Source: Isoetes taiwanensis (Eukaryota > Streptophyta > Lycopodiopsida > Isoetales > Isoetaceae). Taken from it: 64,000 nt of DNA. Shown one piece after another: positions 1 to 9,900 of this stretch. Each line of letters begins with the position of its first letter. Position 1 is the stretch's first letter. The notes below the pieces were generated by a model. It saw only the letters and a program-made list of their open reading frames with translations, was not told the origin of the DNA and ran no database searches. The translations under genes and the position numbers were made by a program. The stretch covers positions 250,001 through 314,000 of the forward strand of contig JAJEKV010000086.1 of NCBI GenBank assembly GCA_021234155.1, read 5' to 3'.

Positions 1-110
1 GTGGCATGTTGGAGCCCACGTGGCATGTTTGAGCCACCTTGGCATGTTTGAGCCTACGTGGCATGTTGGTGCCCAGGTGGCATGCGTCAAAATTCGTTGG
101 TGCCTAAGTG
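1..110. repeat. Short tandem repeat at the window edge
   Basis: About five imperfect copies of a roughly 20-bp unit of the form GTGGCATGTTGGAGCC(C)AC run from the first base, and the last copies drift into a GGCATGCGTCAAAATTC variant. The array probably continues leftward outside the window. No gene is seen from here to the minisatellite near 1190. The short open frames between 530 and 1100 overlap on both strands and resemble nothing I know. Confidence 0.7.
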
Positions 111-1189
111 GCAATGCGTCAAAATTCTGCCATTTTGTTTGTATAACAAGATTTTGGAGTTCGAAACTTGGAACCTTACTACATTGAGGGGGATAAAGCA
201 CCACCAGGCCCAATTGAAAGGCGCATTTTCATGACCATTCTCTGTTCTTCTACCAATGAGCATCCAACCTTATGTAGATCCTCAATTGTTTGTTAAACAA
301 TGGAAAGAAGTCCATAAATAAATAATCTTATCGAGTAATTTTTATAAAATAATCCCATCGATATATCTTATATTGTTTTTCTGTTTCTGCTATTAGAAAA
401 TTAAAATACACGTTGGACATACCTTTGGTGCAATGAACTCTGGCAAATTTCCGTTTATACTTTTTTTTCAAAAGCTTTTCACCCATGATTTTAGCATTGC
501 CTATAGATTCTTAAATTTGAGTTAATGCACTTATGAGCCTAATGACTTTGAGATCCTACAGGGAATGGTTTGCTTTGTAGAAATATCTTTGCTTGGAGAT
601 TTTTCCAATTTCAACGAGTTGTCCTCAAAAATTTTTGGGCACTCATTGAGAATTAAAAATAAGGACTTCTTGAGCTTATACAACCAGGAAGATGGCGCAG
701 CGCACGTCTCATCCATTTTGGCTATGGCCATATGGCTTGAACGTAGCAGAACCCATAAGAAAAAATCCCCCGCCAAAAGTAGTGGAACATTTATCCGTAA
801 GTTCAAAATTGAAGATAAATTATATGGATGAAAAAAATGCCCCATCAAAGGTTAAGAACAACGGTCTAGATTTGACAGATATAAACGGCCCAGATGGTGA
901 TCCGGGTACTTTGCTTCTATTGGTCTGCTACTTTCCTGCTTTCCTACTCTATGCTTCCAAATCAGAAAGAATCAGAAAGGGGAGAGCCGCCACCACTTCC
1001 GCGGCTATGGCCCCCCCGCTTCCGCGGCCTTCTTACGGTGATGCCGCCTGCGCTTCATCTGCTATGGCGTCATACCACATTTCACGGCCTTCCTACAATT
1101 GATGCCGCCCTGCTTCACGGCTATGGCGCCGCCCTGCTTCACAGCCTCCCTATAGGTGATGCGCCACGCTTCCGCAGTTTGGTGGGTCG

Positions 1190-1574
1190 CGGTGGTCCGT
1201 CGTCGGTTTGGCTACCCACACGACTTGGTGGTGTTTGGCTAGTGGTTGGCTGCCCACCCGACTTGGTCGTGTCGTGTGGTGGGATCGATCAGTTTCGCTA
1301 CCCACCCGAGTTGGTGGTGTTTGGCTCCCCACTCGACTTGGTGGTGGTTGGCTGCCCACCCGACTCGGTGGTGTTTGGTTCGGTTAGTTGGCTGCCCACC
1401 CGACTTGGTGGCTCTGTCGGTTAGTTTGGCTCCCCACTTGACTTGGTGGGGGTTGGCTGCCCACCCAACTTGGTGGTGTTTGGCTGCCCACCCGACTCGG
1501 TGGTGTTTGACTCGGTTAGTTGGCTCCCATCCGACTTGGATCGTCCTCCTTGGTCTCTCAACCGACTTGGTGGT
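1190..1574. repeat. GC-rich minisatellite, left half
   Basis: Many imperfect copies of a unit of about 25-30 bp with the core CCCACCCGACTTGGTGGTG followed by TTTGGCT run up to base 1574. The same unit resumes at 9354 on the other side of the DNA transposon, so this was one array that the transposon split. Long open frames on both strands here are a by-product of the repeat and are not genes. Confidence 0.8.
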
Positions 1575-1598
1575 GGGTAAAAGAAAGCTAGGGTGTCT
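1575..1598 (+). repeat. Left terminal inverted repeat of the DNA transposon
   Basis: This 24-bp terminus pairs perfectly with 9330-9353. Just inside it, at 1608-1634, lies a hairpin whose arms TACATTAT and ATAATGTA are separated by two bases and extended by GCCC/GGGC. A related palindrome is present at the other end. Confidence 0.93.
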
Positions 1599-1905
1599 AA
1601 AAAAAATGCCCTTACATTATGTATAATGTAGGGCATGTAGGCACCGTTTTTGTTATTTTTTTGAATTTTAGTTAGTTGGGATATGTAATGATTAGGAGTA
1701 GCCACGTCAGCAATTCAAAATTATGAGTGGCAGTGGCAACCAGAACGGACAATCATTGCAATTTTTCGGAGGGAGATTGCGAAATGTTTCCTGTTTAGGA
1801 AAAAAATTTGCCGCCATTCCAATTTTCTGTGTTTCTGAGTGATCAACGAAGTAATTCGACTGTAACTATTCTTCTTCCTCGAAATCCTTGCCCAAAATCC
1901 AAGCA

Positions 1906-4900
1906 ATGGACGCCTTTGCCTCCCGGAAGTCACCCAGATTAAACAAAAATTTGAAAATAGCCGATTCTAGCAAGAAAGCCGAAAAAAACAAGAGGAAGGT
2001 TCAAACTTCTAAGGAACCAGGGCCAAAAAGAAGACTTATTTGTGAAGAACCCGTTGTTGTGGAAGCAAAGCATGTAAGATGTGTAAATGCAGATGAAATT
2101 TTTCCGGATTTACAAATGATAATGGACGAAAGCAAGTGGGGCCCAAAGACATCTGGGGGTTCAAAGAATCTAGCGTGAAGCCGAGTGGGCCGAGAACTTC
2201 TACAAACATTATGAAATTGTTTTTGGTAAGCGGGAGGTCACAAATCGCCATGTACACGAAAGTACTTTGCTCGTGCATTTGCCCTTCAATTGACAAAAAA
2301 GTAGATTGGGATACTTTTAAAGTTTTGGCCAAAGATTTGGCAAAGGGAGGAGCAAAAGAATCTGCTATTACGAGGAAGAAATTATGACCTCTAAATCCAC
2401 ATCCAAGGTTCCTAAATTTCAGCAAGGATTTTACCCTAAGGAAGAGCTTGAATTTGCGAAACTCATTCTGGGCCAGGTGTCATGGAGAGTTAATTAGCAA
2501 AGACATCCAAGGTTGAAGAACTGAAAATTCAGCAGACAGAATTACGTGACAATATAAATAAGATTTCAGGAAGAAAGGATGCACATGAAGAGGACCTAGC
2601 ACAGATACAAGAAGACATCAATAGTGTTCTCGACGATGCTAAGCAGAATAAGAGAGACATCAAGACTGTCTTGCAGGGAGGTTGACCTTTTGATGAGGGA
2701 TAGAACCAGAAAGGAAGAAATGCTGAAGAGAATTCAGGAGCCATTGGAGAAAGCCATTCGGGAGAAGGAGTTATGTGAAAAGAGGATTGCAGAACTTGAG
2801 GAGGCTCACAAAGTTCAGTTTGAGTGCTGCAGACGGCTTGATGATATGCATAAGTACATGATGCATTCTGCAGCAATTCTCCTTCAGCCCAAAACAAGCT
2901 TAGTGATCTCTCCAGCTGAAGAAAAATTCATATCTGTGCATGGATGTGTGTTTTGCAGTAATGGCTTTGCTAATAATGAACCTATCCTAGTTGCTCCATG
3001 CGAGCATTCATTTCATATCTTCTGTTTCTCATATTCTATTTCTGCTGGACTATCCTGCCCAAGAGCATGCAAATGGGACGATAACATTTCAAAGACCTTG
3101 GGTGTGTACACTGGAGGTAAGCAGTATTTCATGATTTATGTTCAATTTGCTGCACCCAGAATTACTGCAATGTAGAATCCATTTACATGTAGAATCCATT
3201 TACATGTAGATTGCTGCACTTAAGGTTTTGCTACAGCATGTAGGAGTGTACTGGTTATTTTATACTTATAGTTCCTTGGCTTGCATGTCATACATATATG
3301 TGTTTCTTACATACATGTTGTACATTCACAGTGTAGGGTCCTAAATGTAGAACTTAAATACATAAAATTAGGAGTTGTGTACTGAGTTTTGTGGCAGAAC
3401 ATTTAGAGGTATTTTATGTAATGTCTGATGTGTACATGTGCATGCATTGGAGCACATTCATGTACATTACATGTACATTCCATCTAGATAAATAGCTGTT
3501 TACATGTGTATGTACTCAAAGTACTTCAATGTAGATCAGTTCTAGTAATATGTACAGCTATTGATATGTACAGAACAGTTAGAGACTGATATCTGACTGT
3601 TATGTGATTTATTTTCAGAGCTTCAAAGTGCCAAAAAAACTACTGAGCAGAAATTACACCACAGATCAGGTGCGCTTGTTTTCAAATTCAATTTGCATTG
3701 TGTCAGAGGAAGCAATTTCATATTCTTGGTTCGGTTTTCACAGTTTTGGAGGTTCCAAAGAAAATTGAGGTGCAAGATGTAGCCGAGGGAAAGAAAGCAG
3801 TGATTGAAGGAAAAAGCAAAATCACTATTCCTGCGGTGATACTGTTGAGGAGGTCGGGCACTTCAGTCCGGGCATGGTGACATTCCAGATTATGACGAGG
3901 AACTTGAGAGATTGAGGGAGCAGGCTAAGGCCACATCTTCAAAAGTAAAGGCAGCAGCAGAAAATGTGACTCCAAAGAAGAACTCCACGCCTAAAAAGCC
4001 ACAGAAGAAGACAATTAAAGCAGTAGAAACAGGTAAGAAAGCATTTTATTTCAGTGTACAGCAGCTGAGAAATCCATGACATCCTATCTTTACAGGTCCT
4101 AATGAAGAGGAATCTTCCGAGCATCAAGATGTAGAGCAGGATACTTTTAAGTTTGTGTCAAATATTGCTTCTGACATAGCAAAGGACGCTGAATTTCATG
4201 CCAATGAGAAATCAGGAGAGGTTGAAGACGAGGATTCTGGACCTAATAAGAATCTGAGTGAGGAAACCAAAAAAGCAGGGAAGGAAATGGATACTGACTC
4301 CGAGAAAACAGTATCAGCAGAGCAGAAGAATGATCTCTACAGGTAACTTGATCTACATGTCTTACATTTTTTTTTACATCTAGTATCCAAGTTAAAAACT
4401 TTAAAATAATATGGATAGTAGTAGACGAATGTAGATGATTTGTGTAAATGTCTTTGGTCATTGAACCCGCATCGCAGCTTCAATACAGCCATACGATGCC
4501 TTCTTTGAACCGAATGATGAAGCTCAAGAAGGCAAGGATTTTCCCAGGATCTTTGCCTGAAATGGAGTGTTATTTATTTGAACAAGATGTGCTGGACATG
4601 GATGTGGGAAAATTTTCCAACCGGCATGTGGATATGTATGCCAGGTACTGGACTTTGAACTTGTTCATTTGTATGTGTAAGTGAAGTTAGTAATTTTATC
4701 CTTTTCAACTTGTTATAGGTACCTGCAGCTCTGTGTTCCAGATGATAAGAAGGCCGACGTCTGGTTCTTCCCACCGGACAGCTTCATGGAATTTGCAGCA
4801 TGGGCCAAGGCAAGCGAAAAAGATAAATCTATGGCAGCCTCCGAGCGTGGAAGAGATATTGTAAAGGTAGCTCTTACAGGGATAAATTGGCTGAAGTGCA

Positions 4901-5290
4901 GATGGATCATGATTCCAATGCTATGTAGAGTTACTGAACATCACACTTTGGCCATCTTCAACATGGCACTTACTAAGAGTAAGAACACCATCAACATTCA
5001 GATCTTCAATTCTGCCGAGGACAGTATGTGAAGCAGAGGGTTTGTTGATTCTGCTAGAGGGTTTGTTGATAGCACCAGACCTGCAACAGTATGTGAAGCA
5101 GAATCCTTTACGCAATCCATTCGATGTACTAACAACAGCTGTTTGGAGGCAAATGCTTTCAGAGGGCTACAAGGACAGAGATGGCATGTCCAGGCTATGG
5201 ACAAGCTGCAAGAAAGTAACATATTGAAACAGCAGAATAGTATGTACTGGCTTCACATCGGCTGTGACCAGATTTTGATTGTAAATTAAT
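1906..5290 (+). pseudogene. Transposon gene A: coiled coil, RING-like finger and Ulp1-like protease (frameshifted)
   Basis: The reading starts at ATG 1906 and opens with a very basic stretch (KSPRLNKN, GPKRRL) that looks like a nuclear localisation signal. A charged, leucine-rich coiled coil follows at 2500-2830. Next is a RING-like finger at about 2945-3070, with CVFC, then CEHSFH, FC and CPRAC, close to the C-x2-C...C-x-H-x2-H-x2-C spacing of RING fingers. An acidic, lysine-rich linker spans 3900-4345. From about 4480 a C48 (Ulp1, SUMO-protease) type domain follows, with PDDKKADVWFFPPDSFMEF and, after WIMIPML, EHHTLAIFNM around the expected catalytic His. Introns with clean GT-AG ends are seen at 3117-3618 and 4645-4718, and others lie near 3670-3740, 4033-4096 and 4345-4480. 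The frame breaks near 2140, 2680, 3850, 5030 and 5185. The Asp position reads FNSAED and the expected DCG near 5245 reads YWL, so activity is doubtful. The RING call is moderate; the Ulp1 call rests on the overall pattern. Confidence 0.7.
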
Positions 5291-5471
5291 GTTAATATAA
5301 AACATGAACAACAGACTTGTATATATTGGCATCATATCTGATATGACCAGGTTGTATATCTTGTGATATGTAATACAAGAGTTTTTGTCTCCATACATGT
5401 TCCACTTTCTGCTTTGTTTCATGAATCAAAAGAAAAGCTATTGATATCCATTATATAACGAACAAGTTCAC

Positions 5472-6016
5472 GACTAGTTTAACTTCTTCATGCAACAATT
5501 GATGAATATTTTGTACTTTATGATATACATTGTGCTTGGAAACGAAGATATTGTGTGATAATCGACATTTAAGTATCAAAATGCACTTCGATTAAAAATA
5601 AGTAAATAAGAAAAAACTTGCAAAAGAATTGACTAGTTTTCAACATAACACAGACTAGTTTAACTTCTTCATGCAACAATTGATAAACATTAAGTACTTT
5701 CTGATATACATTTTGCTTGGTCACAGAAGATATTCTGTGATATTGAAATTGAAGTATCAAAATGCACTTCGTGATTAAAAATAAGTAAATAAGAAAAAAC
5801 TTGCGAAAAATCGACTAGTTTTCTCAACATAACACAGACTAGTTTAACTTCTTCATGCAATAATTGATAAACATTTTGTACTTTCTGATATACATTTTGC
5901 TTGATCACAGAAGATATTCTGTGATACCGAAATTGAAGTATCAAAATGCACTTGAGATTAAAAATAAGTAAATAACAAAAAAACTTACAGCAATCGACTA
6001 GTTTTCTCAACATAAC
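5472..6016. repeat. Three-copy tandem repeat of 181-184 bp between the convergent transposon genes
   Basis: Copies begin at 5472, 5653 and 5837, each with GACTAGTTTAACTTCTTCAT, and end in AATAAGTAAATAAG-type A-rich sequence. The array lies exactly between the 3' ends of genes A and B and contains several TATACATT and GTAAATAA words. It holds no gene; the minus-strand open frames across it follow the repeat. A role as a bidirectional 3' end is possible but unproved. Confidence 0.85.
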
Positions 6017-6200
6017 AGAAGATGATGGCAAATATGAAAGTTCCTTTGTACAGAACTTAGTCATGTGCACTCAACAATCTCAGGTAGGCTTGATATAAGC
6101 ATGTCATGCACCTCTCGTGTGATCATATATGTCTTTGACGCGTGCCCCTTCAACTTATGCTTGACTGCCGCGCATCGTGAACTTTGCTCCAATTACTGAT

Positions 6201-8880
6201 TCAAATTGGTACTAATACTATTTTGTCATCCAACAACTTGTACTTGTGCTTTGTGCCTTGTAGCAGTTGATAGTAATGACCAGCTATAACCCTGTCACCA
6301 GCAAGCATTCTATTTCCATAGTCGTCAATCACATCTTCCTGAAGAATATGCATCTCCTTCACGCAAAGGAGGACGAAGTATGGAACATTTTCATGATTCC
6401 CCGAGCAGCAAAGATGCAAATATGTCTCCAATTTGGAGTACATCGGACAGATTCTTGCTCATCACCGCATAAAACCAACTAGCTCTTCTTGTTCGGCCGA
6501 CACGGGCGAACTAGGCTCCAGTTTTATGCGACTTCCACGCACCACAATGCTCGAGATTCTCACATTCTCCCCATCTGAAATTCAAGCAACCATTGCAAAA
6601 ACATGACAGGGATCTATACATGACAAGTGTTGGGTCAGCTGGATTAATAGCAGACACACAATGTATAGCTAGAGTACCAGGCAATGTCTCACAATCTGAA
6701 CGAGGGTCCCTGTTAATGTCTTACGCCATCAACTCCCATATGACTCTCATCCATTTTGCACTTCTTTTGTCTCAAAGAAAGTGCAAGCGAGTTGGCACCC
6801 AAAATCGAACACCATTCTCTTTCCTTTGCTCGTCGCTAGGAACCTTTTCTCCAAAGCGACCGCCCATCATGTTCTCCTTTTCCATGGCCCGAGCCAAAAT
6901 AATTCCACTTGCATCCTAATTTTATACCTGTTATAATATTGGGCCACATTCAAATAAAAGGCTCGAGAACACTTAAACCGAAAGCAAAGACACCCATCGG
7001 ACCACATGACATGGTATTTGATGTGGGCAAAACCTTTTTGCATCATCCAAATATGGTGCTTCTTGAGTGCAGCCTGAACAAAGAAAGCATCATGCTTCAT
7101 AACATCGGAAACATACAAATGAACAGTTTTTTTCAGCTCGCCATTGACTTTCATCATGGTTATATGCACCAGAATAGTTATCTGGTCATTGTTCCAATGC
7201 TCTGGACTGAACCTCCCCTGAATGGTCGCAAAGTGTAGTTCTCTGCAAAGTCCATTACTTGACAAAACAGAATCATCCCTCAAATTTTGCAATTTCCTCC
7301 TGAATTGTTTGCTCGCCAACTTGGTTGAAAAGTTGTGAATAGTGAACTTTGTAAGGTGCTGAAACATCTTGTCAAGCAATGTACCTGGAGTCCCGCTTTC
7401 AGTAACAAACTTCAACCTCCTTGAAGTGCCAGCTTTGGAAGGTTCGTTCATGTACTTGTAAACTTGCCATTCAATGTTCTCATTCTGCGACTCTTTCTCC
7501 TTAGGACAGATTTGAATATTTTCAGTGCCACAGTTCTGGCACTCTCCCTTGACACAGTCCAAACTATGCCACTCTTTGCCTTCCTTGTCACAGACCGTAG
7601 CTCTTCACATAGCACCAACATTTTGAAATGTTTTAGAAGGAGCTTGGCAGACGCCATTGTTCTCATCTGCTGCACAAACACCACAAGAACATGTACAATT
7701 GGCATGAAATTTGCTCCTCAGGACGGTAAAAGCTTTTCTGTATAGATCAGCTTGTTCATGCTTCACGCAGCAGCATGTGTTCCTCTCTTTCAACCTTCTC
7801 ACACACGTAGGCTTAAGCAGCTCGAACTTTCTGATGCTAATCTGCACTTCAGGATGTTCATCTTTGAACATCTCATACAATTCACTCTGCAAGGAAAAAA
7901 GCGACATGTATAAGTAAGATATAAATTAGAACTACTTACGAATTCAAAGATGTTGCAGACATTCCATTAGTTCTATGGCACTCAAATCATGATTTGATAT
8001 ACATTCAACTACTATACCACAACATCGTACATACCATGTACATGATATGTATAAATGTATAAAGAATGTACTCCAAAGAGTTCCCAGATGTACATAAAAA
8101 ACTCAATATGTAACCAGTCACGCATAAAGTGTCATCAGATTACGTGATGTATGTATTTCATACTTTTGTTATGGAAGGAAGTACATTTAAATACTTTTAT
8201 GTATCACCCTATCTTTAAAAACTATACATCCTAGTACGTTTCCTGTTAAACATAGCTCATTTAATACCTCCAAGTGTAAAAATATAATTACGGTAGTTGG
8301 ATGTACTTCAATGTATATCAGATACATCCCTTACATGGAATGCAAATAGGATTACTAAACTTATCCAGATGCCGCGAAGCTAGCTTCTATCAAGCTTGCA
8401 AAAAAGAGGATTAAAAGACTTAAAACTGACCTGGGGCATGTCCAAAAACTGGATTGGAAGTGTCCTTTTCTTCCTGACATCCCTGTACTTTGGAGAAGTT
8501 TTTGTGTGGGTTAACCAAAACTCATTTACCAACTGTTTGGTTGATTCCGGAAGCATGTCTGCCCTGGGTTGCCTTCCTGCCAGTGCCCACATATTAGCAC
8601 CTGATAATGACATCCGCTTTATTCTAATTGCAGCTTTTGTGAGGTTTCTTGCTTGCACTTGAAGAATTCTCGAGGCTACTCCTTTTTGCCCGAGTTTTCC
8701 ATTCTCACCAACAATCATTGATAACAGGGGAATGCTTAGTCGCTAATTTATCATTGCTATTTGCTTGTTTCACTTCCTGCAGACCTTCACGGATATTTTT
8801 AGCATAGTATCCTTCAGAATTGCTTGCACTGGATTTCCAATGGCAGGTTCAAAAAAGAAGTGCAGCCTTTCATCCCGAAC
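6201..8880 (-). pseudogene. Transposon gene B: transposase-like protein (frameshifted)
   Basis: Read on minus, an early segment near 8870-8760 gives VRDERLHFFFEP and TMLKISVKVC. The next block, ending at 8431, contains GKLGQKGVASRIL and then STKQLVNEFWLTHT. A 544-bp intron (7887-8430, donor CAG|GTCAGT, acceptor TTGCAG|AGT) joins it in phase to SELYEMFKDEHPEVQISIRK and a Cys-rich part with CCCVKHEQ and a second CxxC cluster (GECQNCG). The core has EHWNNDQITILVHIT, VSDVMKHD and MWSDGC. Just before it, DFAENY is readable one frame over (7231-7255), and SGHGKGEHDG is readable beyond the frame break near 6900. This order of motifs matches a family of large uncharacterised, transposase-like proteins that I recall chiefly from animal genomes. 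An in-frame TGA at 7605-7607 and several frameshifts inactivate this copy. DDE chemistry is inferred from conserved acidic positions, not shown. Confidence 0.72.
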
Positions 8881-9329
8881 AGTTTTCACTGCTAAAGCTC
8901 TCCTTTACCGTGGGGCGTAAATCTTGAACCCGATCATATATAAATTTACAAATTTCATCAATCTTACGCTTCATTTTCTTTGTCACATTCCCCGATATTG
9001 CAATCTTCTTGCGCCATTTCTTGCTCCTTCGTTGTTCATCATTGTTCTTGCGTGGTTTAGGGTTAGGCGGAGGAATTCGGCAAGAAGGAGGGAAATCCCG
9101 AGTCGGGCGAAGTTTTAGCCGAGAAAGTGGGAAATTCTCCTAACGTCTCAGTTTCTTGGAGTGGTTAGAGCGGCGGGAATTGAAATCTGCTTCATGATTG
9201 CGTTTTAATTGACGTGGCAAGTAGTTCCGAAAAAAAAGATTCCATAATATAGCTATTATGTACATACTGAAAAAACGGTTATGTATTTGAAATGTGATAC
9301 ATCTCTTACTCTACATTTGGCCAAATGTA

Positions 9330-9353
9330 AGACACCCTAGCTTTCTTTTACCC
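9330..9353 (-). repeat. Right terminal inverted repeat of the DNA transposon
   Basis: This is the exact reverse complement of 1575-1598. An 18-bp perfect palindrome, TACATTTGGCCAAATGTA (9312-9329), abuts it directly and is the counterpart of the hairpin inside the left end. Such subterminal palindromes are plausible transposase binding sites; that role is inference. Confidence 0.93.
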
Positions 9354-9900
9354 TGGTGTTTGGCTCCGCTAGTCGGCTACCCAACCCGGTTTCCGTGTGG
9401 TCTCCTCGCATTTGCCCCCACCTGGTCCTCGTTCATGGCGCTATGACCGCCCGGAGCCACCTTTGCCGCCACAAGTGCGAGTTGACGGCCTCTCCCCCGT
9501 GCCAAGGCTGAGAACGGGACGCCTATCACATTAGCACGGGTCTTGGATGACATGGGGAGATGGTTACAACGTCGGTGACATGCCCTTTCGCGCGTCGGAC
9601 CCGCATCGGCCGCGCAAGACCGCACGGAGCGACACTTGGTAGATGCGGTGGCCTTTACAGCGTCTTTTCACGCTACGGCTGATAGACGGGCTGGCTACCA
9701 CATCACTACGGATCTTGGAGACATTCCGATATGGTTTCCATGTCATATCCCCGCATTTGCAGGCTATGGCATTCTCGAAAGCTATTGCACACATTTAGAT
9801 CAGTACACTTGCTGGGTTTTATTGCAGTACACTGTTGATAGTGAGCACTGCTGGGCTTATATCAGTACAGAGCAAGCCAAGAAGCAGAGTCGGTGATGAA
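9354..9900. repeat. Minisatellite remainder and adjoining GC-rich flank
   Basis: The first 45 bases continue the minisatellite unit (TGGTGTTTGGCTCC, CCCAACCCGG) interrupted at 1574. From 9400 to 9900 the sequence is GC-rich, with loosely repeated phrases (CATTTGC, GATCTTGGA/GTCTTGGATGACA). Open frames on both strands here match no family I recognise. Confidence 0.6.

Larger units (their letters stand above)
1571..9357. mobile_element. 7.8-kb TIR DNA transposon with 4-bp target duplication
   Basis: The element proper is 1575-9353. Its left end GGGTAAAAGAAAGCTAGGG...TCT (1575-1598) is the exact reverse complement of its right end (9330-9353), giving 24-bp terminal inverted repeats without mismatch. 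Flanking TGGT occurs at 1571-1574 and at 9354-9357. Removing the element and one TGGT restores CGACTTGGTGGTGTTTGGCT, the consensus of the surrounding minisatellite, so the boundaries and the 4-bp duplication are firmly set. Palindromes lie just inside each end. Two convergent genes fill it, a RING/Ulp1-type gene on plus and a transposase-like gene on minus, both with canonical introns and both broken by frameshifts or stops. A 4-bp duplication is known for Sola, Ginger and Academ superfamilies; Sola is my best guess but I cannot confirm it. Perfect TIRs in a copy with broken genes suggest mobilisation in trans or recent decay. Confidence 0.92.

Noticed and set aside
1150-1626. Long open frames on both strands rich in W, V, P and G
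   Set aside because: They are produced by the minisatellite unit in every frame and carry no domain or codon signal.
5569-6070. Minus-strand ORFs of 63 and 126 codons
   Set aside because: They read through the 181-184-bp tandem repeat and repeat their own sequence; they lie beyond the stop of gene B.
9377-9896. Frames on both strands in the GC-rich flank
   Set aside because: No known motif, no splice structure, and both strands are equally open, as expected from base composition.
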